The translations under genes and the position numbers were made by a program. 64,000 bases of DNA from contig MNCI01020165.1 of NCBI GenBank assembly GCA_015680685.1, positions 143,201-207,200 of the forward strand, written 5' to 3'. Source of the stretch: Gnetum montanum. Taxonomy: Eukaryota; Streptophyta; Gnetopsida; Gnetales; Gnetaceae. Position 1 is the stretch's first letter. Each line of letters starts with the position of its first letter. Below the pieces are notes generated by a model, which saw only the letters and a program-made list of their open reading frames with translations, was not told the origin of the DNA and ran no database searches. Positions 23,679 to 33,968 of this stretch are shown piece after piece.

Positions 23679-24790
23679 CTGAGATGGGCTTGCATCCATG
23701 TCTGGGGGCATCTTATTAAGGCCAGCCTCTAGGTGTCGAAGGATTTACTCCTCTATCATATTTGCCCAATCCTCCTCTTCTAAGTCAATTCCTGCAAGGG
23801 TCTTTCCTTTTTCCATGGCCATCCATATGGGTAGCCCTAGATAAAATGTAGCAGATGTAACCTCTTTGAAAGGAATAGAAATTTCCCTCTCTAGGGACTC
23901 ACTAACCACCAAGTGTTTTACAAAGCTATTGTAAGCCTATGTCGCATTGATGGCATCAAGAAATAGCTCACAACTTTGGTGTTCCATAGAATCATCTCTA
24001 TATTTCTTACAATAGGCTATGCATTTTATTTTTTACTGATACTTGTGATTCTTTTGAGTTTGTTACCACTCATATACCTTGGAACTATGGTCCTTCTAGC
24101 CCTAGTTCTTTTGAGCCAAGAGGTCCATCTACAAGTGTTGCTCAATAACCTTACGTGTAGTCTCATTTTTTCCCTTGATGGTTGACTAATATCTAGCCTA
24201 GTCAATCATAGCTATACACCAGCTACTGTTTGATTTATCATGGGCCATCAAGAAGTCATACCGCAATTGAAAGTCTTCTAGTTGAGCTGCTTGGCTCACC
24301 TTCTATTCTTCAAGTTTTTACACTTTTCTCCAGATGTCTTATTCATGTGTCTACACTCCCACAGTGATCGTGCTGAGTGTAGTGCACATTTGCTTGCCTT
24401 GTCATATATATGATGAGGCACTTTTTCTACCTTAGGAGGGAACTTAGGTATAGCATCAACTTGACTACCCTTTGTGGGTCCCATTTGAGTTGTGAGGTTG
24501 TTACACCAAAGATGGAAAACATTAGTTGTAAGAGAAAAGGAGAGAGGAAGAGCATAATGAAAATAGCAATGCAAAGCTCCTACCTACCAAACCTTCAAAG
24601 GTGAGAGTGGGGGGATTGCCCATCTCCACACCTTCAAGAAAACTATCAAACTCACTATCCTCGAATTATAGCCCCTCCTCTTTGAGTTGCCTCAAGATTT
24701 CAATGAAATCTTCATTTGTTATGTGTCCCTTAGGCTAAGGGGCATCTTCTACTAAGGGCTCCTCTTCTTCAGAAGTAGCCTCCTCTTTGC

Positions 24791-24831
24791 CTATGTTGCA
24801 TAAATCGGAGTTAGAAAATTTCTCTAAGAAA

Positions 24832-24863
<32 letters not shown>

Positions 24864-24893
24864 AAGTGAATATACTAAATAATGTATACTTAC
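24791..24893 (-). other. Predicted intron of the antisense gene (103 bases)
   Basis: The donor on the minus strand is GCTG|GTAAGTATAC, a perfect plant consensus. A CTAAC branch-like site and the acceptor GCAACATAG|GCAAAG follow. It contains a TA microsatellite (24843-24862). Splicing leaves the frame open from SKLAG into KEEATSEEEEPLVEDAP. Confidence 0.75.
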
Positions 24894-25945
24894 CAGCAAG
24901 CTTTGACCCTACATTGTTGACTTTGAGATGTAGCTTCTTGCCCTTTTCTTCAATTTCACACATGGACATCTCTATGGGGCAAGACTTCTTGATTTGTAGC
25001 TTTGATCTCACCATCTTAGCAATGAGCTATTCCCCTCTCACTGCATTACCTATGTTCATAGGAGAAGCCTCTTTAGCACTATTGTACAAATGGTAGGATA
25101 GTCTTGCCTGGCCCTTGGTAGTTACAGAAAAGGACTTGCCAATAGCCTTTGAGGGGTCTTGTGACTATGTTGTGTGGGATAGATGGTAGATCCATGGCTT
25201 CAATATCAATATGTGATCATGAACCATCCATATTCTATTTTCATAGACCACCATAAATTTTGCAAACCTATGTAAGCATGCTATAAAAAGGAAAAATGTA
25301 CATGAGAGAGCACTTCAAGGTTGCCGTGAAGTTTGATTATTTCGATTAAAAGGCTATCAGCAAGGTATTTATCCCAATTGTATCATGTCCCTTCCTCTAC
25401 CATGTCCCTCATAACCCAAGCTTGCTCTACCCCAAGAACCTTTTCTTGGAAAAGTAGCTTTGGAAATTCATGAGCTCGGAAGAAGGGTTAGAGGTGTTGG
25501 GCCACCAACAATTTTACTAGCTTCATGGGAATGCCCTTCTAGCCTTTCTTAGTGCCAAACCACTCTTCAATGTCCCCTCTATGGTTTAGGTCCTTGTTAG
25601 TCTTTTCACCAATAGGTAAAACTTTAGAGGGGATACCAAATAGATATGGAAAAAGATCGTTAGTAATCTCAAAGACCACCCGCACATTGTGAACCCACAT
25701 GCGAAAGTGATCAATAGTCTCCATGATAGAGTCAACAAGGGTAATCATTTCCACTATCAAGATTCTTGGGTTCACAACTAGAAATAGGTCCATGAGCCTA
25801 CCCTATTGAACATTTTTAATAATCCTTTTTGGGGACTCGTGGCATAACCAACATTGTGAACTATCAACTTTGCCATACTTGAAAAGAAGATTGGCCTCAA
25901 TGCATCCTGAGACAATCACTACAACCTCCCTGGACTTGGTTGTAG

Positions 25946-26030
25946 CTGTAGTAGATAAAGATAGAATTAGCAACATGATGGAAATATAAAAATCAAAAAC
26001 ACATAAAAATAAACAAGTAATACAACTTAC
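25946..26030 (-). other. Predicted intron of the antisense gene (85 bases)
   Basis: The donor is GTAAGTTGTATT, followed by a TGCTAAT branch-like site, a pyrimidine-rich tract and the acceptor CTACTACAG. The exons on both sides are coding-like, but the phase across this join is uncertain because of nearby frame damage. Confidence 0.55.
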
Positions 26031-26282
26031 TTAGCACAAATGATGCAGGAATTGTGGCACTTCAACTAAAAGTTCTTCCACAGTGGATATCTAGGATGCT
26101 CACTCAATATCTAGCCACCCGAGATCCAGAAACTTCACATAGGATTTGTACTACTTAGTAGGGTAATTGGCCATGTCCATCCAATTTTCCTATGACACCA
26201 ACATGCATATTCTCAGTGGATGAGAACTCTTGTAGGGCTGTTTGGACTAAGGCTAATGTCCCTTCTCTATCATGAAGGTCAT

Positions 26283-26381
26283 CTTCAGCAATAAAAAATT
26301 TGGTGATAAGTAAAAGGGCAATAAATATTCCAAGTCACAAAAAAAAGAGAGTAAAATTTTCATCATCATAATAGGGCTCAC
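26283..26381 (-). other. Predicted intron of the antisense gene (99 bases)
   Basis: The donor is AGAGG|GTGAGCCC and the acceptor is TTTTTTATTGCTGAAG|ATGACC on the minus strand. Its length matches the other candidate introns. Coding-like sequence (RSQTLIMDLGDAQVHVLS) lies upstream at about 26500-26440. Confidence 0.5.
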
Positions 26382-26941
26382 CCTCTAGTGTAGTAAACTA
26401 TTCTAGGTGGGTTCTGGAAGGCTGTGCTTACATGGTGGGTAATGAATACAATGTTGTATTTATGATAATACATGAACTTGAGCATCTCCTAGATCCATGA
26501 TAAGGGTTTGAGACCTTTTGGGTGCTAACTCAAGCTCCCTACCCCTTTACCTTTAGCAAGTTCATCTAACATGAATTTTAAAATGCTCAGTTTTCCCTAG
26601 GCAATAATGTTTCAACTAGAACACCTGATTCTTCAGTGAATAACTGTGATCACATCATTACACTAAAATGGCAAAGTAGGAATTCCAAGAATGCCTATGC
26701 ACCCTCCCAAAAATAGACTACCTAGTGGCCTACCCATGCATGTGGTGCAAGGACATTGGGCATGGGATCACTCATATAGCATAAGATCCCTACTAGTTCA
26801 ACCACCACTAGGATAGGTTTCAATAGGACCCTGTAGTATCATAGAAATGAAAGCATCAGTATTGAAAAAGGGCAATAAAACAACAAAAGAAATAGACACA
26901 TGATGCATGAAAAAAAATTAAAAAAAATTTCTAACTACTGG

Positions 26942-27366
26942 TCATGCTCCTATAGAGCATGACATTTTTTAAACAAAATTTTTCTAGGTGTTTGTCACAC
27001 TCCTAGGAAGCATATGACTATGGAGCAACTAGCAAAGAGTAAAAATTTTTTCTAAGTATTAGTCACACTCCCAGGGAGCGTGACGATTGCACAGTCTAAT
27101 AGAAACTGTTGCACAAATTTTTCAAGTATTTTTCATGCTCCCAGGGAGCGTGAAAGCTGTAAATGACTAGCAAAAATTTGAAAAAAAAAATTGTAAGTCT
27201 TGGTTACGCTCCTAGGAAGCATGACAATGGTAGAATGTGCAAAAATTTTCCAAGTGTTGATCACACTCCTAAGGAGCATGACAACAGTGAAAAGTGCAAA
27301 ATTTTTCAAGTGCAAAACATAGCAATCCCATAATTTTTCCAACTTTTTGGTCATGCTCTCAAGGAC
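26942..27366. repeat. Array of palindromic modules (CACGCTCCC / GGGAGCGTG)
   Basis: Six full and one partial inverted-repeat cores begin at about 26942, 26994, 27062, 27133, 27203, 27260 and 27350. They are separated by 35-70 bases that often contain AAAATTTTTCTAAGTGTT-like strings. The core at 27062-27084 is a near-perfect palindrome around CTCCCAGGGAG. The same spacer and similar inverted repeats occur inside the E2 LTRs. Confidence 0.85.
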
Positions 27367-27389
27367 AACCTAGAGCTTAATAACTGGCA

Positions 27390-28150
27390 TGGAACACTAG
27401 TGGAAACCTTATCCCATCTTGTCACATAGAACACACAAGAAACCCTTGTTATGTTATAAGGGGTGTAGAGCACCCAAAACCCTCTTGATGTGTTACACTA
27501 AGTGGTATGCATAAAAATCCTATCCCATTCCACCATGTAGGACATAATGAAAACCTTGTCCCATCCCATGGTGTTGAATGCCTAGAAGCATGTGACAAGA
27601 CCCTTGCCTAGCACCGTGATGTAGGACACCATCAAACCCTTCTGAAAAAACAATAAAAAAAGAAAATACACACGCAAGATCCATGGCACACACTCCCTTC
27701 CTAGCCACAGTGATGATGGCAGCCATGGCATAGTGGCTATGATGGTGACGATAGTCGTAGTGGTCCCTACCCATCGCAAACCACTCTCTAAACCCCAAGA
27801 CCCGAAAGCACAAATGCATGGGAACTAAAAAGGAAATGAAAAATCATGTGTAGCATGATGGCCTACTTGGCAGTCGGTGCCTCTTAGCACTCTTCAATAT
27901 ATGCCCTAGGAAGATTCCATAGGATGCACTCACCTTCATCAACACTGCCAAGGCCAGGGTGTCTACACTCGCTCCTATGTGCTATTTCCTTGTTGTCAAG
28001 CTCTAGTTTTTCTGCTGTCATGCTCTATGGGTGATACACTCTACTTTGGCCACACTACGCTTGGATGATTATTGGCTCTAAAAATAAAAATAACAAGTTT
28101 ACCATGGGTAAACCCCTATTTATACCCTCTAGGGTCAAATGACATGTCTA
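27390..28150. other. E2 interior, degenerate short repeats, no recognised gene
   Basis: From 27390 to about 27620 there are loosely repeated CCTTATCCCAT / GTAGGACA-type segments. The rest shows no coherent frame or motif. Confidence 0.5.
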
Positions 28151-28310
28151 GAACATCCCATGTCCTGCGCATAACGTAGAACACTAGCTCATAACATGGA
28201 ATGCTTTGTGTCCCATGCATAATGCAGAATGTTCCATGTCCTACATGTAATGTGGAACGCTCCATGTCTTGTGCATAACACGAAGCATCCCATGTCCTAT
28301 GCCATGTAAC
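28151..28310 (+). repeat. 28-bp tandem array (GAACATCCCATGTCCT units)
   Basis: About six imperfect units of roughly 28 bases, each with a CCATGTCCT-like core followed by ATAAC or TGTAA. It lies about 0.5 kb upstream of the reverse transcriptase region of E2. Confidence 0.85.
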
Positions 28311-28829
28311 ACATAGAGTTAGAAAAATTTTCTTACATTTTTACCTTTTTACACTTGGAAAGTTTTTACATTTTTTTGCTTGCCCGATGAATGTTCAGCT
28401 TGGCCCCATGCTTCAAACCTTTCAAGATTTGCTTAGATTTACACCTTACACCTAGTCTATGGTCTGCTATGACCTTAAACTGGAAATTTTGTGACCAATG
28501 GAGGCCACAAAAAAGAACATAAAAAATAATAAAATATACATAAATAAATCACTTTGAATACTTCATAGTTAATTTTCATAGCATTGTCTTCATTATTTTA
28601 TGCATTTTTCTTCATTAAAATAGGTGCCTCTTGACATTGTTTTGGTTATCTTGTAGGATCCTTTGAGAAAATGAATGCATACGAGAGTCTTCATTCACCT
28701 TTAGCCTTGACTGGACCTTATGGCAAACTCATGAGATGCATAAACACAAAACTTTTGGATTTTAAACCACTTCCTTATGACACCAACGTAGCATTCCTAG
28801 AGACATCACTAGATTAGCTAGAATATCTA

Positions 28830-29945
28830 GTCTGAGCTCTAGATTTAGAAGTAGGTGATGTGCTTGATGATCCCCTCATAGAAGTTCTTATAACAACATC
28901 CAAAGGTGAGGCAAAAACATTGAAAATTAGTTCCTTACTAGAGTCTCAAATCTAACAAAGCATCTTTAGAGTTCTTAGCAATAATGTCAAGGCATTTGCA
29001 TGGTCTTACAAAGACATGCTAGGCTTAGATCCACATATAGTACAACATAACATTATCTTAGATCCACATGTTAAACCAGTTAAACAAAAGGCCCATAAAA
29101 TTAAGCCTGAGATCATGTTGGTCATCTGTGATGAAATCACTAAACTTTACCAAGCTAGTTTCATCCAGGAAATTGACTATGCAGACTCGGTTTTAAACAT
29201 CATGGTTGTCCCCAAGAAAAATGAAGGTACACACATTTGCATAGATTTCCAAGAACTAAAAAAGGAAACCATTAAAGATGATTTCCCATTGCTTAGTAAT
29301 GACCAACTTGTTGATACTATGGCTGATCATACTTTGTTGTCCTTCATGGACAAATTCCTGGGGTACAACCAAATTCGCATCAACCGAGAGCACCAACTTA
29401 CCACTACTTTCATGACCCCTTGGGGGAAATTTTGTTATACAATGATGCCCTTTGGGTTAAAGAATGCAGGAGCAACATATCAACATGCAATGGCATACAT
29501 CTTTAGTGACTATTTACTAGAATTGGTCAATGACTACATTTACAACATAGTGGTTAAGTCCAAAATGGCTCATGACCATGCAAATGACTTGGACCATGTC
29601 CTCAAACATTTCCATAGACATGACCTTAGGCTTAATCCAAAAAAATGTATCTTTGGTGTTAAAACCAATCGCATGTTATGCTTTATGATATCAGAAATAG
29701 GAATACATGTAGACCTTGACAAGGTCAAGGCTATTTACAACTTGGTGCCACCAGCAAACCTTAAGGAGCTATGTGGGTTACAAGGTAGGATACAATTCAT
29801 ACATAGGTTTATCACAAGGTTGACTAATAATTTACAACCAATGCAACATCTGCTCAAAAAATGGATCAACTTTGAGTGGAAAAATCAATGCCAAGAGGCA
29901 TTCAAAAACCTAAAAAGGAACCTAGTTCAACTTCCATGCTTTTTC
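28830..29945 (+). pseudogene. E2 reverse transcriptase relic (Tat type), longest open frame of the window
   Basis: It copied element RNA into DNA. The open stretch 29016-29987 (323 codons) holds the conserved order of Tat reverse transcriptases: MLGLDPHIVQHNIILDPHVK, then VVPKKNEGTHICIDFQELKK, MTPWGKFCYTMMPFGLKNAG, and KSKMAHDHANDLDHVLKHFH followed by RLNPKKC and a FMISEIGI block. Upstream coding continues from about 28830 with stops. The catalytic YIDD is replaced by Tyr-Ile-Tyr-Asn at 29535-29546, so both metal-binding aspartates are lost although the frame is open. Near 29945 there is a deletion and frame change into RNase H. Confidence 0.9.
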
Positions 29946-30190
29946 AAAAGTGAGATGATGGCTTTGAGGTTCTTGTTTACTACCTAAGCCATGCATTAGT
30001 AGCACATGAGGAAAAATATAATGATGTGGAGAAAAACTATCTCGCCTTAGTCTTTGCGCTTAAAAAATGGAGACACTACCTTTTTTGTAGTCAAGTCAAT
30101 GTCATCTACAAAAGTAATGTACGTAGGTTTATTACAACAAACATATGTGAAAGTAGTAGAATAGCAAGATAGAAGATAATGACTATGGAG
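29946..30190 (+). pseudogene. E2 first RNase H relic
   Basis: After the frame change one frame reads FEVLVYYLSHALVAHEEKYN, then NYLALVFALKKWRHYLF and EFDLHYIA. These match the C-terminal half of the RNase H that normally follows reverse transcriptase in Ty3/gypsy pol. The N-terminal part, with the first catalytic Asp, appears deleted at the join with reverse transcriptase. It would have removed the RNA template during DNA synthesis. Confidence 0.8.
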
Positions 30191-30334
30191 TTTGACCTAC
30201 ATTACATAGCATAGGTGTCCATGAAAGATCAAGCAATAACTACCCAAGTTATGACTTCACCCATAGATGATCAAGCAACGATAGATCCAAAATTCCCAAA
30301 TGAGCATGTTAGCATTATAAGCCAAGTACCTACA

Positions 30335-30725
30335 AATTTTGAGGTTTTTTTACACTTTGATGGTGCTTTGACCACACAAGGTGGTAATGCTGCTACTGTT
30401 ATCACATTTCCCTCTAGAGAGATCCAACCATTCCCATACCACTTTTCATTTCTTTGTACAAACAACATGGTGGAGTATGAAGGTCTCCTTAGAGGCATTT
30501 TAGTAGCTCATGAGTTAGGCATTCAAAACATAGTAGTTTGAGGTGACTCATAACTAGTTATTAACCAAGTGATAGACATGTATGCTTGTAAAGCATAACA
30601 TCTACAACCTTACTGTGATTTGGAAAAACACTTGCTTAAATAATTTGCAAGCATAGATGTCCAACATATCCCTTGCAATGAAAATTCCATAGTTGATGCA
30701 CTAACTACTTTAGCCTTAAGTATAT
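30335..30725 (+). pseudogene. E2 second RNase H (archaeal-type, Tat-specific)
   Basis: The frame reads FEVFLHFDGALTTQGGNAAT, then FLCTNNMVEYEGLLRGILVA, a stop, GDS, a stop, LVINQVIDMY, and finally IVDALTTLALS. These are the four catalytic positions of RNase H: Asp in FDGA, Glu in EYE, Asp in GDS and Asp in VDAL, all still present. This extra domain between the first RNase H and integrase is known from Tat-lineage elements. Stop codons flank the GDS, so it is inactive as it stands. Confidence 0.85.
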
Positions 30726-30989
30726 CACCAAACATATTCTCTACTTTTCCTGCTTCAATAGTGGATTGCATTGAACCTATAACTCATGTAACAAGCATTG
30801 TAGCTTTAAGTACAGCTCATGCCCAAGAATGGTATGATGACATTAAGGCATACCTTCAATAGGGAGAGCCCCCACAAAACTTAACATCTACCCAAAAGGA
30901 TGCATTGTGAAAATGACCACAACAGTACATCCTCATAGGTGATAGTACCTTATGTCATAGATCCTATGATGGGATACTGTTAACTTGTG

Positions 30990-32068
30990 TTAGCGATAGT
31001 GAAGCACAAAAGATCATTTCCGAAGTCCATGAGGGACTATGTGGGGGTCATATAGCTCCTAGAGCAATGGTGGCAAAAATTAGACATTTAAGCTATTAAT
31101 AGCCTTACATGGAGCATGATTGCATCTCCAAGGTCAAGACATGTGATGTGTGTCAATGGCATGGGAACCTAATGCATGTGTCACCTACTGAACTACATAC
31201 TATGTAAATCACATGGCCATTTCAATGTTGGGGGTTGTACATCATAGGGCCTATAACACCTAAGTTTTCCACAAGACACAACTTCTTCATTACTACAATT
31301 GAGTATTTCACAAAGTGGGTTGAAGCTATCCCCCTTAGGAAGAAAACATCTCAACAAGTTTGCAAATTCATTCTTGACAACATAGTGACCCGATTTGGTC
31401 TTCCCATGATTATAGTCATAGATAATAGGCCACAATTTAATAGTGTAGAAACCAAAGCCTTATGTGAAAACCTTGGCATCAAACACTCTTTTTTGTCACC
31501 ATACTACCCTCAGGAAAATGGTCAAGTGGAGGCTACAAACAAGGTGGTCATCAACCTCCTAAAGAGGATGCATAATGATGGCAAGTGACAATGCCTTGAA
31601 CAATTAGTCTATGCACTAATGGCCTACCACATAACATGTAGAACTACGATAGGTAAAACACCATATAGTCTTGTGTAAAGATCTAAAGTAGTGTTGCCTC
31701 TTGAATTGAAAGTCCTATCGCTCCACACGATCCTCTCAAGCTTCATGGATGAGGTTCAAAATAATGAGTTGAGAACCATTAGCCTCAACTCTATAGATGA
31801 GGAGCACATCCAAATGCTCGATCACATCGAGTGGTACCAAGAGAAGCAACGACAAAAGATTGCCACAATTAGCATCAACGCCCAATCAAGAAAGGAAACC
31901 TGGTCCTTAAGCTCATCCATGAGCCCATGAAAAAATTCTCAACCAATTGGGAAGGACCTTTCTTGGTCACTAAGGTATATGAAAACAGAGCCTTCAAGCT
32001 CACTAATATAGATGGCAATGAGTTTGCCAATCCTATTAACCACTCGTACCTAAAGCCATACTACACTT
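30990..32068 (+). pseudogene. E2 integrase relic
   Basis: It joined element DNA to the host chromosome. The HHCC zinc site is visible at 31020-31165 (VHEGLCGGH, then CDVCQWHG). The core (31235-31588) reads YFTKWVEAIPLRKKTSQQVC, then VIDNRPQFNS and YYPQENGQVEATNKVVINLL. The DDE triad has Glu in place of the first Asp (TTIEYFTKW), the second Asp in VIDN, and the final Glu in GQVE. The C-terminal part (about 31920-32068) reads NWEGPFLVTKVYENRAFKLT and ends near SYLKPYYT. Stops separate the blocks. Confidence 0.88.
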
Positions 32069-32111
32069 GACATGTAGTATCACATTGACAACAAAAGCAA
32101 GTTAAGCAGAT

Positions 32112-32425
32112 GTCTGCTATGATGTTAAACTCACACAAAACATCTACTATGATGTTAAACTAACATAGAACATCTACTATGATGTTAAACTAGCATAGAC
32201 TATTTGCTATGATGTTAAACTAGTATAGAATGTCCATGAGCTATGACATTAAAGTAGTACCCACAACATGGTCTACTATGACCTTAAACTAGCCATCCAT
32301 TATATGCTATGATGTTAAACTAGCACAATGGTCTGTTGGGACCTTAAACTAACACATCATAGTTCATTCAAACCTTAAACAAGGATCATGATCTACTGGG
32401 ACATTAAACTAGCATAGTTGATGGT
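32112..32425 (+). repeat. 30-bp tandem array (ATGATGTTAAACTAGCATAG units)
   Basis: About nine imperfect units of about 30 bases start 44 bases after the end of integrase. Later units change to CCTTAAACTAGC, the core of the 22941-23273 array. Tandem repeats in the 3' untranslated region are known for Tat/Ogre elements and can seed satellite DNA. Confidence 0.9.
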
Positions 32426-33968
32426 CTACCAAGATCTAAGATTGGGTTCACGATTTAGCACCTACAGACCAATATGCATGGTTCTACAAACAAGTAAGCG
32501 AGAATACTTTCAATCTTCCATTGCTTGCCCACACCTCTTAGGTAGGATGGGGTGGGACATTGCAATTCTAGAATGAAGTTCATATTGTCAAGGAAAAATC
32601 CTTTAGGACATTTACAACATCATTGTCCTCGGCATCTTGCTGATCTTTTGGAGATGCCATTTGGCATCTTGTTGACCTTCCGAAGCTATCATCACCATTT
32701 CCAATCATTCTGATCATAGCTCTCATTATCAGCAGCACCTGTTGGAGTCCCAAAAATACTATGGCCTAGCCATAGTGCTGCCATCCTCTATCCCTCGCCA
32801 TTGTTAGAGTCTAGAAGAGCATTTAGTAGCATGGCTCTTCATCCTACGATTGATTTTCCTAGCTCCTGCCTCTAGTGAGAACTCCTAAGCACCTGCATTA
32901 CCATTGCTCCTAACCACTTGCATGCTCACTTTTGGTGTGGCTATTGGAGCTTTCTAGGCTACCACTACCAACTCCTGCACTGGCCTTCCTGCTTTGGACA
33001 TTACATGCAACTGATGCATCACTCACAGCCCTCGCAATGCCCCTCATAGGCAAGAATTCATCCTCATCCTAGATGGTGGTTATTTTCTCTTATTTTCTTT
33101 ATGTTGCATTTGTAGGATGAAGTCTGGGTGACACTGTTCAAGGGTGTGTTTCATCATGATAGCAAGGCACTGCATTGTTTTGATGTGTTTGCTTTGGCTC
33201 ATCTAGCTACTCAAGAGTGCACATTCCTACTATCCCCTTAGCCAACCTAATCCCTACCTCTTGATCTTACAATCTTCCACATCCCTTGAAAGCTTCCCCA
33301 ATGCACATGTAACCTTTCTCGTTGTTAATCGCTGAACCCATGATGGATGTAACGAAACTCGTCCCATGACGATCCTTTGTGGGTTGGTCAAAGCCCCAAA
33401 TGGATGTAACATAACTCATCATGGGGAGGAAAGACTTGTCCTACAAATGCGATGTGATTTCCTCTAAGCAAATATATTGCATAGTTTTCCTGGTAGTACA
33501 AACAAATGTGTGTAAAAAAAAGATACAAGAAAAAGAGAAAAGAAGAAAAAGGAAAAGAAAATAGGAAAAATCAAGTGCCCAAGTCAAATAGAATAGTTTC
33601 GGTTTTGAAACTGGTCTGGGCCTTGGATTGACCATCTCATAAGCACTCCAACAAGAGGTCAAAATCCAAAGAGTAGGACACCTCTGCATGCTACCTCCCT
33701 CATGAGCACTCTGACAAGGGATCATGCTATGGCAATAGGCCATCATGGAATTACATCCCATAGTTATCCTTTCCATCCATTGTCCCTTGACTCATCTCTT
33801 GAAACTATTCCCTATCACACCTCATTTATTTAGCACTATCAAGCATAGCAAAGTGTTATATAACTGGGCATTGACAAATGATGTTGGTGTTGTGTTTATC
33901 ATGGTGTTTCTTATTCTTTATCGATGTCTCTGAGAAAAATCCTCTTGACGTCAATAAAGATGGATCAA
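32426..33968 (+). other. E2 3' untranslated region
   Basis: About 1.5 kb with no coherent frame in either direction. Short open stretches at 33441-33776 (minus) and 33745-33933 (plus) lack motifs. Confidence 0.55.

Larger units (their letters stand above)
23519..26600 (-). pseudogene. Antisense, intron-containing gene relic inside E2, unknown function
   Basis: The minus strand, opposite to E2, holds a coherent coding signal over about 3 kb. Exon pieces read, in order, DLHDREGTLALVQTALQEFS (about 26278-26219), KFLDLGWLDIE, the 84-codon open stretch at 25793-25539 (MDLFLVVNPRILIVEMITLV...), KLHGNLEVLSHVHFSF and MVVYENRIWMVHDHILILKP. Then come a Glu-rich segment, GLPIWMAMEKGKTLAGIDLE and a short acidic C-terminus ending at the stop 23519-23521. 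Candidate introns of 85-103 bases with GT...AG ends separate the pieces. Two of them (24791-24893 and 23582-23678) keep the reading frame exactly across the join. In-frame stops are mostly TAG/TAA/TGA explicable from CAG/CAA/CGA, and there are two or three frameshifts. I do not recognise a domain. It may be a captured host gene or an accessory antisense ORF. Antisense ORFs are known in some Tat-like elements such as Grande, but downstream of pol. Confidence 0.65.

Noticed and set aside
26942-27366. Possible CRISPR or tRNA-like array because of hairpin cores
   Set aside because: Spacers are themselves related to each other and to the E2 LTR. No cloverleaf or cas-like gene is present.
27582-27819. 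His/Tyr-rich minus-strand frames of 65-99 codons
   Set aside because: They fall in degenerate repeats of E2 and show no conserved motif.
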